DNA of 64,000 nt from Crotophaga sulcirostris (GCA_013397455.1 VYZB01000016.1:2836289-2900288); one strand, 5' to 3'; positions 51,323-62,870 are shown, counted from the stretch's first letter. Notes: generated by a model not told the origin, from the sequence alone. Made by a program: numbers and translations.

Positions 51323-53553
51323 AAATAAGTACCAGACCTTGAAAATTTTTCAAATCTAAACATGGTTGTCTTTTTTCTAATTCAAAAGTTACCATACAAC
51401 CTGTTTAAAATTCTTCTTCACTTTCTGTAAGTGCTTCAAAATGTCTTCATTTTTTTAAATTTTAATCAATCTGTTCAAAAGAATCTTTTATTCTTATGCA
51501 TTAAGAAAAAAACAATGGCTCACTGAATACAGTCTTGAGGAAGCAAGACAAAAATTAATCGTTAATAAAGAATTGTAAACGTCTTCCTAATGGACGCACA
51601 TGCAGATCTCTAGCTCCACCTAGAGGAGGAGTAAAAAAAGGAGAAGGAAGATGAAGGTATCTGAACACCTGCAAGTATTGGTTTTAACTCAACAGTTTTT
51701 TTCTTCTTAATATGTGATACACTGTGTAACATTCCTAGTTTAGTGAAAGAAGAAAGAAACATCAATTCTACTGGGGGTAAAGTATATCTTTCCCACAGTT
51801 TTTAATAATGGTTCCTAAATTCTTACATGGTCTTAATGATAAGGTTCTTTAACACATTTTAAAAGATCAGTGCTGCAGAACTGGGTATAAAATCTTATTT
51901 AAAAGTAAATTTTAAAAGTTCTGGTCAATAGCACTTTATCTATTGATTTTGATTTTTATATAACTTTGCCTTTTAGCCACTTTTAAAATGGAAAATGTAA
52001 TATGTAAAATACATACACTTGTTTTGACATAAAGATATATTATCTAATTTCTGTAATCTATCTCAGCCTTGGACAAAAAATTCCTAGGAGGCAGACACCA
52101 GGTCTTTAAGGCAACATGCAACATTTTGAAAGTCAGAACACAAATAATATCAATATAAGAAACAATAATGGTTTGTGCCAGTTTGTTAATTTGCATCTTT
52201 CAACTCCCACAACTTCATTGGTCTGGGTTAAGACGGAATTGCTTTTCTTTCAAGTTCTCATTTCTTTAGTATACTCGGTCAGCTATTGACAGCTTTGTCT
52301 CTTCTTCACAAGAAACACAGAGCTTGGTATCAGTATATAGATTTTAATATGAACCTCTTATTTTTGGTATCTTGGAAATGTCTAAAATGTATTTTGAATT
52401 GGAAAATAGACAGGTTCAATCAACATGTGACAGGTCTGAAAGGACTCTCAATTTCTTATTACCATCTTTAAAATACAAAATGAAAACTGAAGAATAAAAA
52501 AGCATACGAAATATGCTGAAAAACCGTTATTTGAAGGACCAATGTACAGGACAACAGCCAACAATTAGAGAAGGTGGTAGCTTGAAAATGCATATACTGG
52601 CAATGATTTGAAAAAAAAAATCAGGTAAACAAGACTGTTTTCTTATACTCTGGATGATCATGAGCATTTTTTCCTTATATTTGCTTTTTAATACATCTAA
52701 GAATTCATTTAACAATATGTTATACAGTACTCAGCGCTGCAATGCTCCCATTGTCTCAGAGTACATCTAAGCTTTTCAATTTTAATATTTTTCCTTTTCT
52801 CATGACTGATTTTTTCAGTCTTTAACATAGTGGAAAGGTGACAAGGACAGAAGGGGATAAAAGCAATTAACTTACTGAAATAAATTAATCAACATAATAC
52901 CAAATAACAAGGGGTTTCTTATGTAGCTACTGCATTACCAGTACTGGAGCAAAGAACTTGTAAGCTATCTGTTGCCGTACTGCCAAAGTACTGATTGTAT
53001 CAAAGATGTATCCCAGATGCTTTGAGCTCCACTGACACAAAGCAGTCATATGGAACAGTGTTCAGCAACTGGGACAGACACATGAAATGGGATCTCTTGG
53101 AGTTTATATATAAATTCCTGATCCGATAATAGCACTAGGCGTAGAATAAATCACAGCCATTGTATTTACTCTTTTTTTCCCCGTTATTATCATGATTTCT
53201 TTATAATCTTTCCCTTGCACTATACGTATTACCGCAGTGCATGTTTCTGTAGAATAATGCAAATCAAAAGGAGTACCAATAGACCAAAACTTTTGACTGA
53301 TGCAGATGAAATAGAAATTTTGTCTATCCAAAAAACAGGAAAAATGATATTACTGACTTACAGGTGGTTTTCCACACAAACAGGAGACTCACCTTAAATT
53401 CAATTTGCTATTGAAACAGTAAATATCTCAAAAGTGGTTTTATGTAACTGGCAACATTTTTCTTTTTTTCATGCTCTTAAGGTACCTTAGAAATTTTACT
53501 ATAACGATACTATATAGATAATATTACTTTCTTAATGCAAGTAAAGGTGAATT

Positions 53554-53598
53554 TACCATACTCTTTACCATACCTACCATACTCTTTGCCATACTCTT
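53554..53598. repeat. degenerate tandem of ACCATACTCTTT
   Basis: Three to four imperfect repeats of a 12-bp motif; the spacing is broken by a shortened middle unit. Confidence 0.75.
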
Positions 53599-55443
53599 CT
53601 CCCTGTAGAAAAATCCCAAAGTATTTTTGACTTAAAAAAGCAGGTGGAATTTGAAACAAAAATTCCTCTGATGTCTCCTGCAAAAGTCATATTAAAAAGG
53701 ATGTTCCCTAGCCACACCCCTCCCTTCTACTTAATCTAAAGTAAGTTTAGAACATTATTGAATTTTTGGTAAGAATACATTAGTACTATACATCAATGAA
53801 TAAATATACTGATCCATATGCTATAAGGCATATTTTCCTCTGTCAGTGACAGATACAATCTTTTGTATTATTCAATCCTTCTTCCCTAGAAAGGAGCATG
53901 ATTTCTGGCAGGTTAAATCCATAAGATGTAAATTATGAAGACTCAAAAGCAGACCATGAAAAGTAAGTATCAAAGACATAAACAGTTCTTGAAAGTGTAA
54001 ATAAAAGATGAAGGAAAGTTAAGAAATAACTGGTAGCATAGCTGGATTTTAAAAGACAATAACATTACAGAAAGGAGGTAAATGCTTTATTTTGTCACAT
54101 TTGTCACAGAAGATGGAATAAGTCATGTACAAAGTTTCTGAACATCAACGGTACACAAGTAATGGAACAAACAGGTAAATTGAAAAGCTGTACTTCATTA
54201 GGTGTAGATACAGTTATTCAAAAGTTCTACTGGAGCCTCAGAGTCATCTGGCTGAACCGTGAGCTCTAATGTAGGAGGTTTTCAGAAAAGTAGGTGATTA
54301 TACCTTTGTGAAAAAGAATGACTTGGAAAACTTAAATTCCTTTAGAAAAATAAACTTTAATTCAGAGTCCATATAATAGGTTAAACTGCACAGGAAAGGT
54401 CAGATATTAATGCATACTGTTGTCTTGAATCATAACATGTATCTTTTTCAGAGACCTTCCATCTTTGATGAGAAATTACATCAGTGAAAAAAAAAAAGTC
54501 TACCAAAAGAATAGGTATGACAAAGTTCTCAGCGAAGAGATTAAAAAAAAAAGGACTTTTGGCTATCTGGCTTTGGATATATTGGAAAATGTAAAATGAA
54601 AAAAGGCTGCAAGGTAGCAAACCTACTTATCCTATGGTAGCTTTGACTCCCAAATCATGGATACCAGCAGTCAAAAATGATTGCTTTAGAGGGTATTATA
54701 TAGGAAAATATTAAAAAACAGTTATAAATTTCTGCCTGATTTGAACATTGTTAGTACACCACTAATATCTTAAGGAGAGTTAAAGTATATAAATTCATAT
54801 TATATAATACAAAAATATAAAATTATATAAAAATATATTCTATTTTATTTTCAAAAGTCCTTGACAGTAAAACCTGGGACTCCTCATGGGACAAGAGGTA
54901 AAGTTTTATCATGGATTAAGCCTTGGCTACTCAGAAAGAGATACAAAAGAGAAAAGAGAAACTAAACCATCAGTTTTCATTATCTCCAGTGGTTAGCATT
55001 TTAATTAAAATGTTATTTACTATATATTTATTCCTGTAAAGGGTCAAGCAGATACTGAAATTTCCAGAGGACATAAAACTGTATGAGCTGTAATGTCAAG
55101 ATGGTAGGTGAGTGGAAACATTACCTACTGTGTCTCAGATGAAAAAAAAGTTTCATTTCTGGCTAGCTGCACACAAAGCTCTGCAAAATCTTATAGTATT
55201 CAAAAAAAACCCCAAACCGCAAAACCTAAACCAAAACAAAAAAAAGCAAATATCTCCACAAAAATAATGTAAGATATATATACACGCATATATATTTGTA
55301 AACACTTTACTTGTATTTGTTGTGTCTCAAACACTGTCTGTCTTAAACATTGAGTACAGGTCTGCATGTGTGAGGGGCTTTTCTGTCGCTCCTGGTTAAC
55401 AGTGAGAGAGGGAGGTGTAGGAGCAGGCACTGCACCCCAACAC

Positions 55444-55455
55444 TGCGCATGCGCA
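55444..55455 (+). promoter_or_regulatory. perfect NRF1-type palindrome in LTR U3
   Basis: TGCGCATGCGCA, a 12-bp perfect palindrome matching the NRF1 consensus YGCGCAYGCGCR. It lies 155 bp upstream of the TATA box and keeps both CpG steps. The aligned site in the related LTR (near 63050 on the opposite strand) is degenerate. Confidence 0.6.
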
Positions 55456-55609
55456 CCCAAAGAGTTCAGGCAGAAGTCATTCCTGCAAGAGTCCATTCAA
55501 CTGCCAGTGACCCTGGAGCCCCCAGCTCCAATACCAGAAGTTTCTCGAAGGACCTTCTGTTCATGCACAGCAAGACCCTCTCACATGCTAATAGGGCATG
55601 TACTTGCCC

Positions 55610-55618
55610 TATAAATAG
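55610..55618 (+). promoter_or_regulatory. LTR TATA box
   Basis: TATAAATAG, preceded by CTTGCCC and conserved in the second LTR (reverse strand, 62862-62870). Transcription would be expected to start about 25-30 bp downstream, defining the start of R. Confidence 0.75.
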
Positions 55619-55929
55619 AGCCTACTTAGAAGGCACTGGGCATGCTCACCACCCCATGGAGCCCGCCTGAAGACGTGCTGCAGAAGTACTACGGGACCAG
55701 GTGCTTCTGAAGACCACATTTTCCAGAGAAACCGCTGAACCCCATTGAAGTGGTGACTCTTTTTCTCCTCCTCCCTGCTACTCTTTTATTTCTTTCTCTC
55801 TCTCTCTCTCTGGCTTATCTCACTGTATCTTCTTCTTCTCAGCACTATGGAGTATTGGATCGAATCCAAGTTGTGTTGTGATTTTGTTTAGTGACCTTGA
55901 CTGTGTTCAGGGCATCAGACTGTAATCTG

Positions 55930-55947
55930 AACAGACTGAGGTCTGTT
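55930..55947 (+). other. LTR RNA hairpin 1
   Basis: Stem AACAGAC pairs perfectly with GTCTGTT around a TGAG loop. It lies in the transcribed region, directly followed by hairpin 2. In the related LTR the stem is AACAGAT/ATCTGTT with a TTGG loop, so the closing C-G pair has become T-A. Confidence 0.7.
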
Positions 55948-55948
55948 T

Positions 55949-55970
55949 TTGCAACTTTGAGAAGTTGCAA
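55949..55970 (+). other. LTR RNA hairpin 2
   Basis: Stem TTGCAACTT pairs perfectly with AAGTTGCAA around a TGAG loop. The stem is identical in the related LTR, where the loop is six bases (TTGGGG). It starts two bases after hairpin 1 ends. Confidence 0.75.
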
Positions 55971-56017
55971 CTCAGAGTGCACTTGAGTATCTGGTTTGTT
56001 ATTTTGGCTGTGTCCAA

Positions 56018-56023
56018 AATAAA
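56018..56023 (+). promoter_or_regulatory. LTR polyadenylation signal
   Basis: AATAAA within GTCCAAAATAAACACTG. It sits about 48 nt after hairpin 2 and 125 nt before the LTR end, as expected for the R/U5 border. In the related LTR this position is expanded into a tandem array and the hexamer is changed. Confidence 0.7.
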
Positions 56024-56148
56024 CACTGCTTTTGATTTTACCCTGGGAGATATGACGGTCTCACATTTGCAGTGCAGATACCAAAAGATCCTCCCTCTTT
56101 GACTGCAGGTTGGGGTAGCAGGGCGAGAGGACCGAATGGGACCTAACA

Positions 56149-58162
56149 TTATTAAAAATCCCAACAAGTTACAATGTACTTTGATGTCATTCTTCCCCTA
56201 GCATGTGAACTTCAATAATGATTATTCAGTCTTTAAAAAGACAGAGCACAAACAGAAAGGGATTAGACGTGAAGGTTGCATATTGAAACATTTTTCTTTA
56301 AGGATACATGAAAAAGATTCTTAGTACAAAGGCATACAATGAAACTATACAGAATGATAGATATCACACAGGCAAAGCAGCATTAACAAATATGTGACCA
56401 TAACCTTTTAAGTTTCATTTTCAAGTGACTAAAGAACTTTAAATACAAGATTTAAGACTGCTAATTTTCTTTAGGTCATCTGGCAAATTATACACAAGAA
56501 ATCAGGTGTTCTTTTCTAGAAAGAACATAGAAAGGTTCATTGACATTGAAAGGCAAAAACATTACAAAACACAGAGACATGTCTAAACAAAAATGCACAA
56601 CTGACTTATGTAATTCAGTGCATTAAAATTTCACAGTAGAAGAGTGGGAATATAGATAAAAGAACAGGATACAACCAGTAACATGTAACTGTGGATAATT
56701 ATATTTGTCACAGTTACCATACGTAAGGCAAACTTCAGTGTGTCAACCTTGTAATCTATTCAGAGGTGAGCTTGCACAAGAAAGCAGAATCCCCTGGCAA
56801 GTAATAGGGGCAGAAACTCAGCAGACGCCAAAACTGTGTACATTAGACAATAAGAAATGGCACCTTCCTTCCTCCTGAACAAACCAGCTTGTTTTCCCTC
56901 AGAGGTTACTACCAGAAATTCTTTCTCCCAGCTGACACACTATTTTACATGGAATACATTGGCTGAGAAAGGTTATCACGAGGCCGACACTACATAACAT
57001 TAAACATAGTGAGGGGATTTCTTTTTGTTAGCAAAATCTCAGATCACTAAGACTCATGGAAAATAGAAGTGGAAAATTAATGTTTAAGGGTTGGAAATTG
57101 ACTGATTATGTTTGCTTAAAAAATGAAATATAAAAACCCAAAGCATTGCAGGATAGTCGTGGAGGCTGGATATCAAAGATTATTTAGTTCAGTTTGGAAG
57201 ACTGTTTAGGTAGAAATCTGTTTTTGACTGCTTATCTCAGACTGATTAGGATAGGTACACTGCTCTGTTGGGTAGTATGAAGAACAGATATTTAGAAAAT
57301 GTAGGGAAAATATATCTTGATGGGAGTAAGGAAGAAATAAAAGGCAAAGCAGATCATGATTTTATAGGTGACTATTGGGCAACCTTGGTTGCTCACTAGT
57401 GAGGGTGAGTTATCAGCAGAATAAATAATGTCCTTTATGGGGAACTTACTATGCAACAATCCAGTACGATAAGTCTTGCTGATGGAAAATGAGAGTGAAA
57501 AAAGTCTTATGATGATGATCTGATCTCATACTGTAATTTTTACTTTCAAACTATTAAAAGGGAAACTATAATCCTCTAATACAAGTCCTTCCTCTAAAAT
57601 TCCCAAATGTAATAAAGTATCTCTCAATTTAAAACTTTAACATATCTATAAAATAATTTAGTATCTATTCTAATGTAATATTAGAATATTTAGTACCTAT
57701 TTTAATTTAATATTAGNTTAATATTAGAATATATGGGCATAACATTGACCAGTTTTATACATATGAAAGTTTTAGAATTTTCTAAAATCTTTAACACTTA
57801 GTTAAGGGAATTTTAGAAGGCAAAGGGGGAGCATGAGGTGAAAATACTAGTGTTATGTATATGAGTACATGGAAAGCGCATTACATGCAAATTTGGTGCC
57901 AAATAATGAGTTAACAAGTTGTTCCACAAACCTGACTAACACAGACTTATTTCAAAACAATTAAAATTGTATAGTCAAAAATCACATTCATCAGAGCATT
58001 CAAGGACAGAAAGAACAAGGTGTATCATAGACATCATAGACATATTTGCCACAACCTTAAATGTAAATGTTTTATTTGGTTAAAGCATAATCTGCACCTG
58101 ACTAAAAGATAGATCCAGATTGTATCTGAGTACTTGAAGGAATGCAGAATTTATCATTGTTT
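56149..58162. other. AT-rich non-coding DNA, no gene seen
   Basis: No gene or repeat family is recognised. TAATATTAG occurs three times at 57676-57732, around a single ambiguous base N at 57717; the ambiguity probably reflects this local repetition. Confidence 0.55.
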
Positions 58163-59115
58163 TCATAGAATCATAGAATCATCTGGTTGGAAAAGACCTT
58201 TGAGATCGTCAAGTCCAACCGTAACTGTCCGCTTACTAAGCCATGTCCCTGAAGAACTCATCTACCTGTCTTTTAAACACCTCCAGAGATGGTGAATCAA
58301 CCACCTCCCTGGGCAGCTGTGCCAGTGCCTGACTATCATTTCAGTAAAGAAATTTTTCCTAATGTCTAATCTGAACCTCCTCTGGTTCAACTTGCAGCCA
58401 TTTCCCCTCACCCTGTCACCTGTCACTTGGGAGAAGAGACCAACACTCACCTTGCCACAACCTCCTTTCAGGCAGTTGTAGACAGTGGTGAAGTCTTCCC
58501 TCAGACTTCTCTTCCCTAGGCTAAACAGTCCCAGTTCCCTCAGCCACTCCTCCTAAGACTTTTTCTCCAGACCCTTCACCAGCCTCATCGCCCTTTTCTG
58601 GACTCACTCCGGCACCTCAATGTCCTTCCTGTAGTGAGGGGCCCAAAACTGAACACAGCACTCAAGGTGTGGCCTCACCAGTGCTGAGTACAGGGGCACA
58701 ATCACTGCCCTGTTCCTTCTGGCCACGCTGTTTCTGATACAGGCCAAGATACCATTGGCCTTCTTGGCCACTTGGGCACACTGCTGGCTCATGTTTAGCC
58801 AGCTGCCAACCAACAGGTTGATCCAGCCTGCCCACATCTCTCTGCAGAGCCTCCCTTCCTTCAAGCAGATCGACACTGCCACCCAGCTTAGTGAACTTAC
58901 TAAGGGTGCATTCAATTCTCTCGTCCAGATCATTGATAAAGATATTGAGAAGACTAGACCCAGTACCAAACCCTGAGGAACATCACTGGTGACTGGCCTC
59001 CAACTGGATTGAACACCATTTACCACCACGCTTTGGACCCAGCCACCCAGCCAGTTTTTAACCCAGCAGAGAGTGTGCCTGTCCAGGCCTGTTTCTCAAG
59101 CAGAATACTGTGAGA
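58163..59115 (-). mobile_element. CR1 LINE fragment with broken RT, about 950 bp
   Basis: Minus-oriented CR1 with the 3' tail (TCATAGAATCATAGAATCAT at 58163) on the left and truncation on the right at 59115. The truncation falls inside the reverse-transcriptase coding region, at the SHSILLEK block. The element retains part of the palm domain, a C-terminal domain and the 3' UTR, and belongs to the classical-tail group like the copy ending at 38103. It has a frameshift, a lost catalytic box and an internal deletion, described under the pseudogene entry. Confidence 0.96.
58604..59115 (-). pseudogene. CR1 ORF2 reverse-transcriptase remnant
   Basis: On the minus strand it reads [28 protein letters not shown] (the B-motif PQG), then a one-base loss just after it that shifts the frame. 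In the restored register the segment NIFINDLDE continues to K-F directly followed by T-K-L-G-G. Relative to the family's FADDTK motif the three residues A-D-D are missing as an exact 9-base deletion at 58891/58892. After LDQ the sequence jumps to [20 protein letters not shown], omitting the segment that normally contains LGHNNP. The remaining end reads [20 protein letters not shown] and [19 protein letters not shown]. It is inactive by loss of the catalytic aspartates. Confidence 0.94.
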
Positions 59116-59507
59116 GGGAGTTTGTTCTTATAGTTGATCTCATCACGAAAAACACATAGTGTATTCACACTGTAATGGATTTTGGTGGCAATCTCCAGAA
59201 AGACTGCAAAGTCTTTCTCCATTAGACTGAAACATTCACTAGTATCTGATATTTTCCTCTCTTACCAGGAAACTAATACTCAGTATCAGACATTTTCTCC
59301 AGTTTCCAAGCACTTAGGGCTCTTTTACCTAAGTTTTCTACTTCTCAGTATCCTTTTATTGTGTGGGCATAACAAGCAGTCGTAACGTTCTTGTATCAGC
59401 TTTACCTATATTATGTATGTGAGCCATTTAACATCTATTCTCCTAAACACTACTTATTTCTACATATAACAAATACAGAGAAAAACCTGTTGCATCCCTG
59501 CATGGTA

Positions 59508-59530
59508 GTGTGTGTGTGTGTGCGTGTGTG
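59508..59530. repeat. (GT)n microsatellite with one interruption
   Basis: GT dinucleotide run of 23 bases with a single T-to-C change at 59523. Confidence 0.93.
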
Positions 59531-61279
59531 CATGATAGCGACTTAGCTATCTATTTTATGACCTTTTAATTATTTTCAGAATAATTATTTCCATGGGTAC
59601 AATCCCAATTTTGAAAGCGTTGCTTATTTATCTAATTTATAAGCATACAACTATCCAGGCAGCTGTACAAAAGCACTTACTTTTATCAGCCAAACTTTTA
59701 ACATTCTCAAAGAAAGAATTCACATTTGTTTGACAAGAGTTTATCTTCCAAAAACCTTCTGCCTTGAATTCTTGCAGTAATGCTCTGTATTCAAAGCTTT
59801 TGAACTGTTATGTATAGAAACCCACCTCACCATTCTATTAGCTTCTCTTTTACAACATGGGTCACGTTGCTTGGGTTTCTATTTCATTTTTTTTGAGCTT
59901 TAATATTACATTCATTGCTTCCAGAGTTTCTAGAGTATTACAAGATTCTTCTAAAATGAATACAATATATAACTACTTCTGAATTCAGTTCACCTGAATC
60001 AGCTACTTTCAAATATTCATCATAAAAATACCACTTAATACTTTCCTTAGAAACTAATTGCTTGGAAAATACTTCACCATCATTATGAGTGCGCTCTCCT
60101 ACTTCTTTCCAGAAGCAGAAAAGAAATATATATTGAACACTTTTTTTTGTCATTATTAGCAATTTAATTTTCTTAAACCTTTAATGGTGCCATTTATGCA
60201 TATAAGGGAATATTCTCTTTTTCCCCTAATATAATGTAATCAATACTCTGTTGTCCTTAGCAAAGGCAAGGATTGGTCTCACTGCCACTATACTTCACAG
60301 TTTCCAGTTCATATTATATATTTGCCTTCCGACTTTTTACACTATGATATTATATACACTTCTTTTTCTAACCAGCATCCTCATATTGTCACCAAACAAG
60401 GTCAGGTTTTTAGAAGTTGCTTTTCTCAATCATGGTACAGTGGCTATTTAGCTAGCTACTAAGCTTCCTCTAATTTACCTTTCAATCACAATCTCATATC
60501 TACTTATACTTTTACCTCCCAAGAATGTCATTCAGAAGACGTTTAACATTGAGTAATTAGCCTCTCTGAGGTATCAGTTCTCCACATTGCTAAGGATCTT
60601 CCTCTGTTTACCAACAGTAAGTACGATCAACTTAAAACCACTGTTCCCTGGGCAACTGTAAACTTCTATTACAACGATTAATTCATCTTTATCTGTCCCA
60701 ATGAAGTCCAAAGTGGAATGAGTGCATGTAGAGTATCTGGCTATATATCTCCTAAATTGAATTCCCAAATAGTAATTCCATTTTTCTTAGGAAGGAAAAA
60801 AGGGAATTTAAAAAAAAATAAAAAAAGAGATCGTATTTTTTAGGTTTAGAAGAGTAAATTGTCTAATGATCTTTCCTTCCACTCAGATATAAAGAAATGG
60901 TCTAAATATCAAGTTTCAGGTAAAAAAATTGAGGATGTGCATAAATGTTTGCACAGTAGGAAGTCCATGAGCAGAGAAGGGATTACTAAAAACAAAGTGG
61001 CTGTAAAGATCAACATTATGAACATTCCTGAATTTAGTTCCTCTCTGTGGCAATCTATTTTTTCAAAATTCAGTATATTCATGGGTCATATGTACATATA
61101 TAATTCTGCGAAGAGTTCATCTTAGCAGCTATTTGGATGTGTACACTGGAGCAATACAGATGACAAGTGTGCAAAATATATTAGTTTCAGATCAAGAGTG
61201 CTGAATGTAAAAAAGCGTAACAAGTAGTTTTATTCCTTGATATGAAGCCAATAGGCACAATATTTTCAGAAGGCAAATC

Positions 61280-61299
61280 AAAATAAAATAAAATAAAAT
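61280..61299. repeat. (AAATA)n short tandem repeat
   Basis: Four units of an A-rich pentanucleotide. Confidence 0.85.
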
Positions 61300-62369
61300 T
61301 ATAACATCTATTTGAAAAGTAGAAGAAAAGCAAACATTTTCTTTTCTACCTGTAAATGTCAAATATCTTTAATTATATCAAAATTCCAGTTGTGAAATGT
61401 ATCACTCCAAACAAATAATTTTAACAGTTAAGTTCTCTTTCAGTTAATTTGTTCAGATATCTATTTGAGATATGTCTCTTACATATGAGCTTTCATCTTT
61501 TCAATTTTGCTTGTTAACATCAGTCTTTACTGCTACAGTGACAGATAATTTTCATTGCAACTTCTTGATTTCAAAATTCATAATCTTGTGAAGCCCTGAA
61601 ACTAACTTTTTCTAAGTATGGGGTTTTTTTCTGAAGTGTTTATCTTATTATAAAACACTCAATTGTACCATCACAATGAAATAGCATTATTTATTCCAGT
61701 TTGAGCTGTAGAAGAGGTTCCAAACCCATGTAAGAGCAGCCAAACTGGACCAAATCAAAGATGTCTCTCACCCAATACCCCTCCTTATCAGAAAGCTGTT
61801 TGCTTTGCTTTTTGTAAGGTGATGTCTAAGCATAGATAGGTATATATATGTGATGATTTGCCTAAAAACTTTCCCAACATCTGCCACTGATCATGGCTCA
61901 AAACAGAGCTCTAGTCAAATATGTTGTTTATGGTTTTTTCACTGTATTCTTTCTAAGTGCAGTTAAACTGTCAGCATTCATCACGTCCTCTTGTACTGTA
62001 CCAACTAACCTGGAAATTATAGCAACTGTCTTTCACTTTTGGATATTTCCCTGTCTCAGGGAACTGAAAAAATTATCTTCATCTTCTCTTAGACCTTTCA
62101 ATAAAGTAATCTTTCCAGGTGTAATACATTTTTTGTGTCTTGCTTAAGAGGATGTTTACCTTTATGCTAATATATATACATGGCCAGCAGGAAGTACTCA
62201 AGTGCTGAATAAAAACTACCACTAGGTGTCAGGTGTCAGGTCCCACCCCCGGGTCTCTCCCGGCCCAGAACTGCTCAGTCAGAGAGGGAGGGGTCCTTTG
62301 AAGACTGCACAGCGAATTGGAGACCAACAAATCCCCTAGGGTAAATTCAAACAGTGTTTAACTTGGGAA

Positions 62370-62531
62370 CAGCCAAAACTACGAATCAGTATCGTTTTGG
62401 ACACGGCCAAAACATCAAATCAATATTTGGGGCACAGCCAAAATATCGAATCCATATTCGTTCTGGACACAGCCACAACAACAAATCAATATTTTGCACA
62501 CAGCCAAGATATCAAATCAAATACTCGGGTA
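62370..62531 (-). repeat. alternating 34/31-bp (66-bp dimer) array in the LTR
   Basis: Five units start at 62370, 62404, 62435, 62470 and 62501 (spacings 34, 31, 35, 31), each beginning C(A/G)GCCA on the plus strand. Units 1 and 3 resemble each other (GAATC then ATCGTT or ATTCGTT), and units 2 and 4 resemble each other (CAAATCAATATTT), so the true period is a 65-66 bp dimer. The first LTR has one unit here. Confidence 0.85.
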
Positions 62532-62540
62532 CGCTCCAGG

Positions 62541-62564
62541 TTGCAACTTCCCCAAAAGTTGCAA
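62541..62564 (-). other. LTR RNA hairpin 2, second LTR
   Basis: On the minus strand TTGCAACTT pairs with AAGTTGCAA around TTGGGG. The stem is identical to that at 55949-55970; the loop differs in sequence and length. Confidence 0.75.
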
Positions 62565-62565
62565 A

Positions 62566-62583
62566 AACAGATCCAAATCTGTT
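62566..62583 (-). other. LTR RNA hairpin 1, second LTR
   Basis: On the minus strand AACAGAT pairs with ATCTGTT around TTGG. Compared with 55930-55947 the loop-closing pair changed from C-G to T-A on both sides. Confidence 0.72.
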
Positions 62584-62861
62584 CACATGCCAATCTGATA
62601 TCCTCAAGACAGCTGGATAAAGCAACACAGCTCGAATCAGATCTGATGCACAGCACTGCCATGGAAAAAAAAGAAAAGAAAAAAGGAAAGAGGAGAGAGA
62701 CAGATAGAGGAATAGGGGCGGGGAGAGGAAATAGCCACCACTACATAGGCCTCTGGAAAACGTGGTCTTCTGGAGCACATGGTCCTGTGGTTCTTCTGCA
62801 GCACATCTGCAGCGGGTTCCATGGGGTGGCAGGCACACGCACCTGCCTTCTTGGTGGCCTT

Positions 62862-62870
62862 CTATTTATA
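62862..62870 (-). promoter_or_regulatory. LTR TATA box, second LTR
   Basis: Minus strand CCTATAAATAG at the position equivalent to 55610 in the first LTR, with conserved flanking CTTGTCC. Confidence 0.75.

Larger units (their letters stand above)
48667..55311. other. AT-rich non-coding DNA, no gene seen
   Basis: About 6.6 kb without recognised genes or transposons. Simple-sequence items are a (TA)n run at 51307-51322, a degenerate ACCATACTCTTT tandem at 53554-53598, a very AT-rich stretch at 54785-54850 and an A/C-rich tract at 55201-55250 just before the LTR. Confidence 0.55.
55312..56148 (+). mobile_element. endogenous-retrovirus LTR, probably solo
   Basis: The block has LTR anatomy. It starts TGTATTTG and ends GACCTAACA (TG...CA). 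It has a GC-rich U3 with an NRF1-type palindrome, a TATA box at 55610, a long transcribed part with a pyrimidine tract (55757-55812) and two hairpins, and an AATAAA at 56018. Its 3' boundary is supported by the related LTR at 62234, which ends GACCTGACA at the corresponding place. Flanking pentamers TTACT (55307-55311) and TTATT (56149-56153) agree in 4 of 5 bases and may be a decayed target duplication. No primer-binding site and no gag, pol or env sequence follows, so this is probably a solo LTR left by recombination. The retroviral family was not identified. Confidence 0.82.
59116..62233. other. AT-rich non-coding DNA, no gene seen
   Basis: No gene or repeat family is recognised apart from the two microsatellites listed. 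Open frames of at most 88 codons are chance. Confidence 0.55.

Noticed and set aside
57676..57732. Three TAATATTAG repeats around a single N as a possible structured element
   Set aside because: Very AT-rich short motif with an ambiguous base; most likely a local sequencing or assembly uncertainty in low-complexity DNA.
62512..62838. 108-codon minus-strand frame just downstream of the second LTR TATA box
   Set aside because: It spans the pyrimidine tract, which translates to Ser/Leu/Phe runs, and matches no retroviral or host protein; the first LTR does not share the frame.
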